From NCBI RefSeq assembly GCF_021130785.1, contig NW_025777986.1, forward strand, positions 16,524 to 80,523: a stretch of 64,000 nucleotides of DNA, in the 5' to 3' direction. Numbering within the stretch: the stretch's first letter is position 1; the number at the start of each line of letters is the position of its first letter. The translations under genes were made by a program, and so were the position numbers. The stretch comes from Homalodisca vitripennis (taxonomy: Eukaryota; Arthropoda; Insecta; Hemiptera; Cicadellidae). The notes under the pieces were generated by a model that had not been told where the DNA came from, did no database searches, and saw only the letters and a program-made list of their open reading frames with translations. Positions 22,309-33,829 of this stretch are shown piece after piece.

Positions 22309-22672
22309 TACTGAACACGCTTTTTCCCCACAATGGAGTTCACCATTAGCTGCAGGTTTTGATTTGAGAAGCGCATACGACTATGTAGTACCAAAACTTA
22401 ACAGACAGTTAGTTAAGACAGACATTGCAATTCAATTACCTGATCATTGTTATGGTAGAATAGCTCCTAGGTCTGGTCTAGCGTATTATAATTTCATTGA
22501 TGTTGGAGCAGGTGTAATTGATAGAGGTTAAACGGGAAATGTATGTGTTTTACTTTTCATTCATTCTACTAAAGACGTTGTTATTACAACAGGAGATAGA
22601 ATAGCTCAGCTTATTTGCGAAGTGGTAGTGTATCCAGATTTATGTGAGCTTACTGACCTGGGAGAAACCGTG
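22285..22672 (+). pseudogene. dUTPase-like fragment
   Basis: The frame reads LGFILLTEHAFSPQWSSPLA, AAGFDLRSAYDYVVP, LVKTDIAIQLP, YGRIAPRSGLAYYNFIDVGAG and VIDRG, then a stop and TGNVCVLLF, GDRIAQLICE. These are the trimeric dUTPase motifs 1 to 4 in order (AGFDL, PRSGLA, GVID.DYRG, GDRIAQL). The motif-3 Tyr codon is a stop (GGT TAA) and motif 5 is missing because other repeat DNA starts at about 22672. No introns interrupt it, which suggests a processed copy or a mobile-element gene. The protein normally hydrolyses dUTP. Confidence 0.8.
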
Positions 22673-23443
22673 AAGCCCCGTTTCCATTTAAACAAATTTG
22701 TATCGCAACACGTTGCGCAACATGTGACTCCGAAACTTGTTTAAATAGAAACAGTCTGCAACATGTGTCGGGGACAAAATTGTTTCAGGCCACCGTGAAA
22801 CAAAACATGTTGCGCAACTTGTATCACGAACTATTGGAAACAGGCTGCAACAATGTGCCGGGACTTGCGCATGCGCAATACTGTTTACTCGCTGTCAACT
22901 TAACGTCAACGTTAACCGACACGTCCTCCTTGTTCAAGTCGTAGACCTTTACATTTTTTTAGTTACGGTAGAATCTATTATATTGTAATTATAAATAGAA
23001 TAATTAATTATAATATTTATTGCGATGAAGTGGCCAAAGTGCAAAGTGAATTGAATTGTATGAGCAAGAGACAGTTCTTTGGAACATAAGAAATTCACAG
23101 TCTGCAACATGTGTCGGGGACAAAATTGTTTCAGGCCACCGTGAAACAAAACATGTTGCGCAACTTGTATCACGAACTATTGGAAACAGGCTGCAACAAT
23201 GTGCCGGGACTTGCGCATGCGCAATACTGTTTACTCGCTGTCAACTTAACGTCAACGTTAACCGACACGTCCTCCTTGTTCAAGTCGTAGACCTTTACAT
23301 TTTTTTAGTTACGGTAGAATCTATTATATTGTAATTATAAATAGAATAATTAATTATAATATTTATTGCGATGAAGTGGCCAAAGTGCAAAGTGAATTGA
23401 ATTGTATGAGCAAGAGACAGTTCTTTGGAACATAAGAAATTCA
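22672..23443. repeat. Inverted-repeat leader and 346-bp perfect tandem duplication
   Basis: 22677-22751 has interleaved inverted repeats (GTTTCCATTTAAACAA...TTGTTTAAATAGAAAC with CAACACGTTGCGCAACATGTG between). Then 22752-23097 and 23098-23443 are two copies of a 346-bp unit that appear identical. The unit begins CAGTCTGCAACATG and ends AAGAAATTCA. It carries dense palindromic CAACATGT/TGCGCA motifs. The right side continues into a MADF-like coding piece, so this is probably the promoter end of a Harbinger-type element. Confidence 0.8.
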
Positions 23444-23610
23444 AGTCACAAAAATTCCAACACCAGAACTGATGCACTTAAGAGAATTGCAGACGTTATG
23501 CATAAACCTACTGAAGAAGTCGAGAAGAAGCTTCATTGTATAAGATCTCAGTATATGAGAGAAAAAAAATTGAGAAAAGTAAGAAAAGCAGAGCTGGCGT
23601 TAACGATATT
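23444..23610 (+). pseudogene. MADF-domain fragment
   Basis: The frame includes NTRTDALKRIADVMHKPTEE, VEKKLHCIRSQYMREKKL, matching the second half of a MADF (Myb/SANT-like) DNA-binding domain. MADF proteins are the usual partner gene of PIF/Harbinger transposons. The downstream frame ends at 23641, and a possible donor (CCTGGTAAG) is at 23707, with piggyBac P2 inserted in the presumed intron. Confidence 0.55.
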
Positions 23611-23722
23611 TACGTGCCTAAATGGCAGTATTGTAGTTAACTGAATTTTTCAACTACAGAAATATCATCAACTACAGAAATAGTTGCACACTCGAGCTCA
23701 CTGGACCTGGTAAGTATATTAA

Positions 23723-26700
23723 CCCATTAGTGCATAGCGTCCTAAAAATAAGACGCTTGATAAATAATTTTTTTAAGGGATATTTTAGTCTAAAAGCAAT
23801 TGGAGTTGGCCCCACTGCTTCCTCTAGATACCATAGCTGAGGCAGAGCACATTATTAGTTGAGTTCAACATAACCTCAATTTGCTACATGTTGAAATGTC
23901 TCGCAACAATTTTGTTGTAACACACCAAGGGTAAGTTTATTTTATTTATATTTTATTAGATATAGTTTTGTAACTTTAACTATATTTCCTACATACTAGT
24001 AATACAATGAAATGAATGTTGCATCATAAATGTTAATACTGCAGTATTCTTACTTTCTTTGGCGATTCATTCAGCAGCGTCCCATGTTTGGGACACTATG
24101 CAACTGGGCAATCGTGAGGACCATTTCAGACCTTTATACCACATAGCTACTTTTTTATTTTACAGCTGTAGTACATTTTTTTAGTGTACTTATTTATTGT
24201 TTTTGTTCTTATAATGTTTTGTAAAATTAAAATTAACATTCCCTATGAAAATTAAGTTATAAATAAATATAGGCTAAGTTCTACAAACATGGACGTAAAT
24301 ACATTACGTGTAGACCTAATTTAAATTTGTTTTCAGCCTAACTGTGGAGAATATTTTGGCGGAGTTAGAAGATGATGATGATGATGGAGTCGAAAGACTA
24401 ATCTACGTTGTTCCCCCGAACGAGTTTGGAGAAACCGATGTGGACAGTGATAACTCGGATGACGAACATGTAGGAAATATTAACAATCTTGGGCGCAATT
24501 TACTTCTGAGTGAATGTGAAGTTCAAACTGCTTGTTCACCTGATGAGTCTATCTTAACAGTAAATAGTTCTTGCATGAGTAATGTTCAAAGGAATGATAT
24601 ATCTACTGCAGGGATTGAGACTGAACGTGAGGCAACAGCTCAGGATCCACAACCAAGTAAACTTAGCATAAATTTAGTTACATCTAGTGAGTTAAGTAAA
24701 GGGATCAAAAAACGCCCCCATAAAAAACTAAGTATGCATTGCTTTAACTCAGATAGTGAGGGAAGTGACAATGAACCGACTAGAAAGAAAACTAAACGGA
24801 ACAAAAATGATAGGGAGAAACATTTATCAAAAAAACAATTAGCTGCAAAAGTAAAGGAGGAAAAAATAAATCAGTGGAAAACTTCTAAACCTAATTTTGG
24901 AATGGAAACTAATTGTGAGCATTTGCCTTGCTCTGATGAGGCTATGGAGAGCCAAACGCCATTTGAATTTTTTCATTATTTTTTAATAACGAACTGTTAG
25001 ACTTGATCTGTGAGCAAAGTAATTTGTATGCTTCACAAAAAAATGTAAATTTGAATTTGACACGTGATGAACTGCTTGTGTTCTTTGGTGGACTGCTTAT
25101 GTCGGGGTACGCAAAATACCCCAATAAAAGAATGTACTGGTCAAGGGACAATGATGTGCCCACTTTGTTGTCTGAAAGTATGCGTTGCAACCGCTTTGAA
25201 CAAATCTTACGCTTCCTCCACTTGAATGACAACAGTAAGATTGATTCTGATAGGCTCTACAAGCTACGACCATACATAGAAATCTTGAACACCGCTTTTG
25301 CCCAACACGGGGGGCTGGATGAAAATCTTTCAGTTGACGAGAGTATGATTCCTTATTATGGTAAGCACTACTCTAAACAATTCATCAGAGGTAAGCCAAT
25401 ACGTTTTGGCTTCAAAAATTGGGCAATATGCTCTTCCAGTGGCTACCTTGTCAGTTTTTCAATTTATACAGGTGTTGACAAAACTCGTGAGAGTAAGTTT
25501 GGACTTGGGGGTGATGTGGTTATTGAACTATTAGAAAAAGCCAGGGTTCCTACAAACAGTGGACACAAGATTTTTATAGACAACTTTTTTACCTCAGTTC
25601 CACTCGTAAAACATTTGGCTGAGATTGGAATTTGTGTAACTGGAACATTGAGAGCTGACAGAAGTGAGTATTGTCCGTTGAAAAGTCCTCAAGATCTTAA
25701 AAAAGAACCTAGAGGGTCCTATGACTTCCGAACTACTGAGAGTACGATGTTGGTAAGATGGCATGATAATAATATCGTTACAGTGGCCACAAACCATGAA
25801 AATCTAAATGTGGGAACCACAACAAGATGGTCAAGAGAGAAAAAAGCAAAGGTACAAGTGCAACAGCCTACGGTTTTTGCCATTTATAACAAAGGAATGG
25901 GGGGAGTTGATCTCCTTGATCAAAACATTGCAACATATAGGACACGAATGCGCCAACGGAAGTGGTGGTGGCCTATATTTGTATACCTTTTCGATGCATC
26001 AGTCTCCAATGCATGGTTGCTGAACAGGAAACTTCTTCCCTCTCAAGACTCCATTCCCCAACTGTTAAAATTCCGGAGAAATTTGGCTTTATTTATATTG
26101 AAAAAGTATGGAAAAACCCTCTACTCAAGGGAAGATATCTCCTAAAACCACTCCCAGAAGTGATACGTGACAACACTGACCACTGGCCATTGGAGAATGA
26201 AACACAGAGAAGATGTGCTAACTGTACTGGAAAGGCAAAGTTCATTTGTTCAAAGTGCAAAGTGGGACTGCATCCTAAGTGTTTCATGGACTACCATAAC
26301 AGAAAGTAACATGGTAGTTCACAAAAAACCTGTTGTAAATATTGATTTGTTAACTATATTTGTGCTTAGTTCCATTTTATTTACCCTCTCATGTTTTAGA
26401 ATTTTATCATACAATTTGTAAATTTCGTCGAAAGACGTTTTAAATACTGTGAAATAAATATTTTCATTTTAGATGGTGTTTATATTGACATCCAAACACT
26501 TATGCATAAAATTCTTTTTTATATTGTACACATATAATGGAGAAAGATACAGTCATAGCGTAACTTAAATTTCTGCTAAAATTTCACTAATGTAGTCACA
26601 GTGCATGATGTCCTATTTATAAGACGGCTGAAATTTCACCAAGGTAGTCATTATGCATAACGTCCTATTTATAAGACGGCTGTTATTTCAAAAGTAAACT

Positions 26701-26808
26701 ATATAAGTTTTTTTAATATATTTTTCCCATGTTTTATAAAGTGCAAATAATGCATTTAAATTAGTTTCAAGAAAAAAATTTACAAAAAGAACTTTATGCA
26801 CTAATGGG
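23723..26808 (+). mobile_element. Complete piggyBac element P2
   Basis: A TTAA duplication flanks it (23719-23722 and 26809-26812). The 14-bp TIR CCCATTAGTGCATA is perfect at both ends. Subterminal motifs of the form GCGTCC-(N)-ATAAGACG recur: near 23748, near 26608 and near 26663, and GCGTCCCATGTTTGGGACAC near 24081 is similar. Length is 3,086 bp. The element encodes a single spliced transposase gene. Confidence 0.93.
23896..26309 (+). pseudogene. P2 piggyBac transposase, two frameshifts
   Basis: Exon 1 is 23896-23930 (MSRNNFVVTHQG), with GTAAG after it; exon 2 starts 24337 after TTTTCAG and joins in phase to LTVENILAELEDDDDDG, a typical piggyBac N-terminus. Acidic and Lys-rich segments follow to 25000. 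A frameshift in a T run near 24985 separates this from 25003-26145. That part has SVDESMIPYYG (first Asp), KIFIDNFFTS (second), KGMGGVDLLDQN (third) and the RKWWWPIFVYLFD helix. A second frameshift near 26110 precedes the C-terminal CRRCANCTGK/CSKCKVGLHPKCF domain, ending at 26309. Only two lesions suggest recent activity. Confidence 0.9.
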
Positions 26809-26812
26809 TTAA

Positions 26813-28560
26813 GACAAGGTAGTATCTTTTATAACATTTTAATTAGACTCGTTAATAAGTTTGTACAAATCGGAATACATATAACTATATTAAAAGATCT
26901 ATTAATAAGTGAACAATATTATTTTGAGAGTCCAGTATCACACCCCATGCTAATGTTACCACGGTATGTATTTTTATTCTGCACTTAAAACTAAGGTTTG
27001 CTATTTTTTGTGCACTTTAGGCAAAAGTACTGTAGGATGGTTGTTATAAAGCCTATGCTATATGAAATATATCTCAACGTTAGCTATGTCATTTTTAAAA
27101 TTAAAATACGGCACTTATCGGCCTGCGTTTAAGAACAGTTTTGAAACTGTGTCTTTTAAGGCTTACAGCATGTGATAGATTGTTCAGCACTGTATCATAG
27201 TAGTTTCTGAGAAAATACATTAATACATTAATTAATTACCACAAATCTTGGAAAGTTGGTATTTAGATCTAGTATTTAGAAAGTAAAATATAGAAAATAT
27301 TACAACAGGAAACCAATGTAGCTGGCCGGATCCATTATTTACAGTGTTGTGAGAATTTTCAGACCTTATTTTTAAAGCTGTGTAAATAAATAACAACAGG
27401 AAATCTACTTATTAAAAAGACCCATTATCGTATTCCGATTCCAATTAGTCATTATCAGAGGAAGTAACATGTGCTGTGGTACTGATACAGTTTTTTTAGT
27501 AAAAATGCTCTCAAACGATCTTTATTTACTATGTTTTCTCTATGTGCAATTGTTAAGTATTATTGCTTTAAATAACTTGTTTTTTATTGCCTAATATGAA
27601 AAGGCTACTTTTATTGAACAATAATTATGTATATATTTTTTGGGCAATTTATACTCTATATTTGCCTTTATTTTACTAAACTGTAAATACTGCATTAATT
27701 CTATATCTCTCTCTGCGGCCTAGTGCCTACAATACCATTCCTTACTGGATTAAAATATTCAGGTACAGTGACAGACCAATGAACCATTGTTTCACGAATC
27801 AGCTGTTAACTGTACACTCACCAACCAATCACAACGGTTGACTTATCAAGGCTCCGTCTTGCCCACCGTGAAAGCGACGGCACGCTTGCACAGTGTACAC
27901 TCTAGCCACTGCTGACCATACTTACTCAACACGTGACTTTATGCCCCATGTGTTACTCTCTCATTTAAATATTAGTTTTTATCTCTATTTGTGCATTACA
28001 TTAACATTAAAGTCAGTGCTCTGGATTGGCAATCTCTACCAGAACGTCTCTGTTCCCGGACACCCGCGTCTACCGTGCTCTGCAGGACTGGCCACAGTGT
28101 TATGAACTATTCGTTTGCGGTCGTATTGTGCGTGAGTGAATCCGTGAAGGACATCTTCCGTCTTCACGCCTGCCTACAAGACAGCAGCCTATTTCCACAC
28201 TTCCTGATCACAACCTGGCCCTCAACAACAGCAGACTACGGTTACCCCTCATGCAAAGTTAACTGTTTATTTTCTGCACTTTATTTGAATATGCACTGTT
28301 CATAAACTCATTATGTGTAACCTAGTGAACTCTTGTTAAAATCAGTGTGTTCGGCGTCTTTACTGCCTAGTGTAAAGTGGTCCTTCTTAATCGAGCCTCT
28401 AAAATCTTATTTCACGGTTCTCATAACCAAAATTCATTCTTTTCAGCAATATTATAATATTATTACACTCATTTTTTAATTACATATTATTTCTTTATTA
28501 CGAATGTACTTTACTACTATAGCTACAAAGTTACGTGTTAAATGGGTAATTTTTTCTGAC
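26813..28560. other. Non-coding AT-rich DNA with one balanced-composition block
   Basis: No TE protein is recognisable. About 27830-28320 is clearly less AT-rich than its surroundings and has short frames without known motifs. It could be an LTR or SINE remnant, but no TG...CA ends or direct repeats were confirmed. Confidence 0.4.
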
Positions 28561-28572
28561 AATTATTCTTAC

Positions 28573-28935
28573 CTTGATACAATCCCTTAAAGCCGAAACA
28601 ATGGCTTTACAAACTTCAGGTATAAATCTTGAAATGGCTGATTTGGAAACCCTGTGTAGGTACATCAGGGAACTGTAGCTATCACCTGTAGCTAAAAACG
28701 GAGGGTTGTCGCTAACATTTCTCCAGGAGTAATAGGTTTTCGATATTTAAAACTTTTCATGATTTTCGGTGCAACAAGATAAGTAAATTTTCAAAATCAG
28801 AAGCTTTCATTCTCAAAAAATTATAAAAACCGCTTTGCATACGTAAGTCTCTCATCAAAGAGTTATATGCTCCTTCCGTTTATATATTTGCTAAAAGCTT
28901 CGAATCCACCATCTTGGACGTTTACTTTTTCTTTT
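28573..28935 (-). pseudogene. PIF/Harbinger transposase N-terminal fragment
   Basis: The minus strand reads GAYNSLMRDLRMQSGFYNFL, RMKASDFENLL, then after a one-base shift [57 protein letters not shown] and LRDCIK, followed by GTAAG at an exon end. This is the conserved N-terminal half of HARBI1-like transposases (RMxxxxFExLL, ERLxxTLRFLATG, ISxxIPEVC). The catalytic half is absent. Confidence 0.8.
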
Positions 28936-29068
28936 TATAAGTTGGAAGTAAGCGCCTGCCATGACCACGAAAGCTGAGGTAGAAGGATTGCTCATATTTA
29001 CTCGCGAAACTAGTAGTTAAGAACTTAGAAAACACTATACTGTATCTTTAATTCTCAACGCTGTGCTG

Positions 29069-29275
29069 TTGAACTCTACGCTTCCAAATTTTGCAGATGT
29101 TTTCAGGGAATTTAGCCGGTCAAATTTTATGTGCCACAAATTGAATGCACAGAAAAAGGACAGACATACAAAACCTCAAGGAAAAGGTCAAGACTCTGCT
29201 GCAGCAAGTGCAAAGAAGGATGCCATGGCCCCTGCTTCGATAAACATGTTTGTAAATAAAATAATATAAGAAGAA
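29069..29275 (+). pseudogene. piggyBac C-terminal Cys-rich domain remnant (P3)
   Basis: In one frame 29163-29260 reads TYKTSRKRSRLCCSKCKEGC then HGPCFDKHVCK, the CxxC...CxxC-H-C pattern ending piggyBac transposases. Upstream, FREFSRSNFMCHKL may be part of the same tail. Nothing else of the element remains; pogo sequence starts 110 bp downstream. Confidence 0.6.
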
Positions 29276-29385
29276 AAACTTTGTAAATAGTGTATATACT
29301 GATGATATGTGTAATAAAATTGACAAGAAGGACTATTTAGAATGAATGGTAAGTGTATATACAGATATTTTTCTAATTATATGTA

Positions 29386-32209
29386 GAGGAAAGTACCCAA
29401 ATACGGACCCCTGCCTTAATGTGGACCCCCATGGTTATTGTCTCTGATGAGTGCTGAAACCTAGCAACAAACAGTTTAAATACTAGTGCAAGGTTCCACC
29501 ACAAAGTAGAAGAGCGCTAGCGTCACCTGCTCCAGTTGCTTTCTTGACAGTCGGCCATTACGTGTTTTTGCAATACTAAAAGTTTTCGTGAGTGCTCAGT
29601 TTTTTTTTAGTTGGACGCGATAAGTGACAGGTAAGCCTTACAACCCTTATATATTCTTAAATGGTAATGTTGAAGGAATCACGTAACCATGTAATTATTT
29701 CCATGGGATATTTTTTTAATTAAATATGGCGTTTTAAAAATTCAGAAATGAGGTGCCTAAAACGGACCCCCAACAGTTGCCTAAACTGGACCCCCTGCAT
29801 AACGTGTGATATTTTATTTAAAAATAGGCCTAGTTATTTTTTCCAGATTATATTCCTTATTGTATTGTTTTCAGATTAAAAAGAAGAATGGGGAAAATAG
29901 CCCAGCGAAAATGGAATGAATCTGACATGATAAAAGCAATAGACGCAGTTCGTAAAAAAAAATATGGGATGGAAAAAGGCTAGTAAACACTTCAATGTGC
30001 CCAAAACTACTCTTATAAGATTATCTAATGTTAAGTACGGCACATCTGAAGAGGCAGTAAAAGTAAAGAGGGGTAGGCCAACTGTTTTGAGTAAAGATAT
30101 TGAAGAGGAGCTAGTTACTTACTGTCTTGCGATGGAGGCATCATTTTTTGGTCTTACTCGTGCTGATCTCCGAAGAATCGCTGTCCAATTGGCAGAAAGA
30201 AATCAAATCGCACACCCTTTCAAAAATGAAATTGCAGGGAAAAAATGGGTACGTCTTTTCTTACAAAGGCACAAGTCTAAGTTATCAGAAAGAAAGCCAA
30301 CTGGGACTTCTTATAGCAGGGCTCTTGGGTTTATCAAGGAAAATGTTGAGATGTTTTTTGGCCTTTTGGATGAAGTTTATGAGAAGGAAAAATTTACTCC
30401 TGATAGAATTTATAATGTTGACGAGAGCGGAATAACCGTTGTTCAATCAAAAGTAGCAAAGGTTGTAGGTCTAAGGGGGAAAAAACAGGTTGCTTCCTTG
30501 ACTTCAGGAGAGCGTGGAGCCCTAATCACTGTTGTAGCTTGCATGAGTGCTAGTGGTTCTTTTGTGCCCCCGTTGGTAGTTTTCCCTAGAAAAAAACATG
30601 AGTGAACAACTTACAAAAGGAGCTCCAGCTGGAACTATCTTTTCCACACATCCTTCAGGATGGATTCAGACAAATTCTTTCACAGAGTGGTTTCGACATT
30701 TCATTAAGTTCTCCAATCCCACCAAAGAAAAACCTGTGCTCTTGTTGCTGGATGGGCACTTTAGCCACACCCAAAACATAGATTTAATTGACCTGGCAAA
30801 AGAAAATCATGTGACCATTCTTTCTCTGCCTCCCCACTGCTCTCATAAACTCCAGCCGTTGGACAAGACCTTCATGGGTCCTCTGAAAATCCATTACAGT
30901 GATGAAATAAGACAGTGGCTCAGAATTAACCAACGTCCTGTCACCGCGTTTGATGTGATGGAGTTATTTGGTAAAGCTTACATCAAATGTCAGAGAGCTG
31001 AAGTAGCGATCAATGGTTTTAAAGTAACTGGGATATGGCCATTGAACAAAACAATATTCTCGGACGCTGAATACATAGAAGAAGCTAACAAACAAAGAGA
31101 TTCCTCTTTTTATGAAGCTGTATTGAAGAAAAATAAACCTAAAGGCACAAACCTAAGCCCACCAATAAATCAGAACCAAAGTACTTCGAATGAACAAGGT
31201 GGTTTTCAAGAGATCGATTTAAATAGGCCATCAGCATCAACAAGTTCAGTAGTTGGTTATCTTCCTTTGCCGGATGAAGAACTCGAGATGAGCCTGCCAC
31301 ATCTTGTCAGATCAGCCCATTTGACATAACCCCACTTCCACAAGTCAAGAAAAGAACGTCAAATAGAGGACGAAAAGCCTGCAAGTCTACAGTCATTACT
31401 TCTACTCCTTATAAAACTCAATTAGAGGAGGCCAAAAAAGCTAAAGAAGAGAAGGAAGCACAGCAAAAGGCAAAGAACCGTATTACTGGAGGATGTCGGG
31501 GGAACCGGAAGAAAGGAAAACAACTGGTTAAGAAACGTCTTTCTTTTGATGAACGGGATGAAAAAGTATCCGGCAGTGAAGCAGATGAGAGTGTCTCATC
31601 CGGAAATTCAGAACTCGAGGTACCTCCTGGTGTAATTCCAGCCAAAGAAGACGACGCGGCTTGTATGTTTTGCGACAGAAAGTTTTCAGAGGACAATAAA
31701 GGAGAACTCTGGGTAATGTGTATCATGTGTTCTATGTGGGCCCATGTAGATTGCGCAGGAGCTGATAAGGACATTTATATCTGTGATTTTTGCCTTTAAT
31801 AATCTACAACCTATTCACTGAACCCAATGTACATTTTCCCAACCTTGAATTTTCACATTTTCAATTTTCTACGTTAAAAAAATGTTCAAATAAAAAAACT
31901 TTTCTGTCAAACCGTTTTGCAATTGATTTTCAGTTTTATTCCCTTTCCTAGTTCAGTAAATTAAGTTTTTTTGTCATTTTACCCAGGGCTCCAGTTTAGG
32001 CAACCTTTTTGAAATTCACTGAAGTGTAAGGTTTACAAATTTTTGTATTTACTCCTGTAACTTATATATATTTTTGGCATAAATAAATTACAAATAGTAC
32101 ACGACATAGTAAAGTAAATATTACATAGTTTTAAAACAGGTTTTTTCAATAATTTATATATTTTATAATATAAAAACAAAATGGGGGTCCGAATTTGGGC
32201 ACTTTCCTC
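29386..32209 (+). mobile_element. Complete pogo/Tigger-like transposon
   Basis: TIRs GAGGAAAGTACCCAAATACG (left) and GAGGAAAGTGCCCAAATTCG (right, reverse complement) continue into GGACCCC. TA duplications are at 29384-29385 and 32210-32211. Internal GGACCCC/TGCCTAAA motifs repeat near both ends. Length is 2,824 bp. The TA target and CENP-B/DDE-type protein fit the pogo branch of Tc1/mariner. Confidence 0.92.
29888..31799 (+). pseudogene. pogo-like transposase with PHD-type finger
   Basis: ATG 29888 opens MGKIAQRKWNESDMIKAIDA, a helix-turn-helix (psq-type) start. A frameshift at an A9 run (29955-29963) leads to WKKASKHFNVPKTTLIRLSN. The DDE core has IYNVDESGITVV (first Asp), a shift at an A7 run near 30590, then LLLLDGHFSHTQN (second Asp) and SLPPHCSHKLQPLD. 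The usual region of the third acidic residue includes FKVTGIWPLNKTIF nearby. After a third shift near 31310, SPFDITPLPQVKKRTSNRGR leads to CMFCDRKF...WVMCIMC.MWAHVDC...YICDFCL, a PHD-like zinc finger ending at 31799. The enzyme would cut at TA sites. Three shifts, two in A runs. Confidence 0.88.
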
Positions 32210-32211
32210 TA

Positions 32212-33004
32212 TGTTTGTTACTAAGGCTTATTTAGAATATTTAGATCTACCTTGTAGGTTTTATTGTTAATAGTTATATTTTATTTATTTATACAAAATG
32301 TTCATAAAAATGTATTATTCTCTAGAGAATATAGAGAAATATAGGATCACCCATGGTAACATTTTTTCTATTTTTATTAGTTTGGGGGGTCAAAGTTGAT
32401 TTTTGGATTTCTTTTATTTTAAAATATTTTTAAGGATTTTTTTACAAATCAGATTTTTAACTTCAATGAAAATGAAATCCAATTTCATTCTGAACACATC
32501 AGTACCAAAATCTCATTTATACGTGCAAAGAAGCCCAGTTTATGATTTTTGTGTTAACCCTTACAAATGTACATGTTTTAGAGTGTGCGGTTTTTGAGGC
32601 CACCTACCAAAATGGGGCAGTAAGTGTTTGAGAGATAGCAATTTTTGGTCTGGTCTCCAAAGGGTTAAGAAGCTAACAGCATAAATTCTATGTATATAGC
32701 ATGCTTCATGCACAAAATAGACGAAATCTAGAAGGCTGTGGCGACAGAAGGAACTGAACGTAGTGACGTCTTTGAAGTTTGATTGCAGATTAACTGTCAA
32801 AAATGAATCCTAGTTCTAGTGATTTGCATAACAGTTCAACAGTGATCCGTTTAAATACGATAAGGTGCAACTGATTCTTATGGAGTTTCTTACTCACAGT
32901 GATAATTTGAAGTGAAGGAAACACAGTAAACGTAAGGCAAAGGGTAAGTTCACTGTAATCACAATCGAAACAACGCAATCGTATCAAGCACGTAAAGCAA
33001 AATA
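32212..33004. other. AT-rich DNA with a possible piggyBac-type footprint
   Basis: TTAACCCTT at about 32554 and AAAGGGTTAA at about 32659 form an inverted TTAA/CCCTT pair about 110 bp apart. The shared arm is only five bases beyond TTAA, so this is weak support for a tiny piggyBac-derived MITE. No gene was recognised. Confidence 0.3.
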
Positions 33005-33510
33005 CAGTTAAGTCTAAATATAATGTGGGAGAAAAGAAACATTTCAAGAAAAATGAGATGACATTGTTAGCATTTAGGGAAAAACAACCCCAAACAAAGC
33101 AGGTATTAGTTTTATCTACAGATGGCACTGTTGAAGATGAGAGAACGAGCAAAAGATATGGTAGTCATGTCGAAATCACGAATAAGCCAAAAGTTGTCAG
33201 GAGATATATAATGATTTTATAGGTGGAGTTGATAGAGGGGACCAAATGCTCAATTCGCACCTTGATGAGAGAAAAGAAAAGCGCTTCGTTACTGAAGAAA
33301 GGTTACTTTCAATATTTTTGGAAGAATGGTCCTCAATTCATACATAATTTATAAAAATAATTCTGAGAAAACCTCTTGCTGGGCTAGAATATACTGTGGC
33401 ACTTATAGAAGAACTGTGTACAGAGTGGCTGGCCATCCAGGAAAGGAAGCCTGTGCTATACAATTTACCTGGAAATAACCGGCAGAGAATTAAAGGGGAG
33501 ATGTACGCCC
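33005..33510 (+). pseudogene. piggyBac transposase fragment (P4)
   Basis: The frame reads VGEKKHFKKNEMTLLAFREK, VLVLSTDGTVEDE, KPKVVRRY, then in another frame FIGGVDRGDQMLNSHLDERK and later LAGLEYTVALIEELCTEWLA. GGVDRGDQ is the third-Asp block of piggyBac transposases, and the order resembles P6 at 60310-60760. Both ends are missing. Confidence 0.65.
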
Positions 33511-33829
33511 GAAAATTAAAAATTTTTATTTTTTGTTTGTATTGTTTAGTTGGTGGGAGGGGGAGCCCGTTGTTTCATGTTGCGACTTGTCTCTCTATTC
33601 TCTATGCTTCAGAGAGGTCAGTCCAGTTCAACTACTAATATGAGACACAAGTAGTTGTAAAGTGCAAGTTATATATGATTATTTTGATTGTGTTTTTCGT
33701 GTTAGTAAATAGTTTGTTACTAGACCTTAATGTATTTGCATTATACTTAAAAGTTTTTTGTTAGTAAAATTGGCAGATGTGTTGTTAAAGCGAGTTCAAA
33801 CTAGACTTCAGTGGTAATGTCCCATTTTT

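Noticed and set aside
27893..28305. Small plus-strand genes in the balanced-composition block
   Set aside because: Frames lack motifs and overlap each other; composition alone is not evidence of coding.
32554..32667. Tiny piggyBac-derived MITE bounded by TTAA
   Set aside because: Only CCCTT is shared beyond TTAA at the two ends; chance cannot be excluded in AT-rich DNA.
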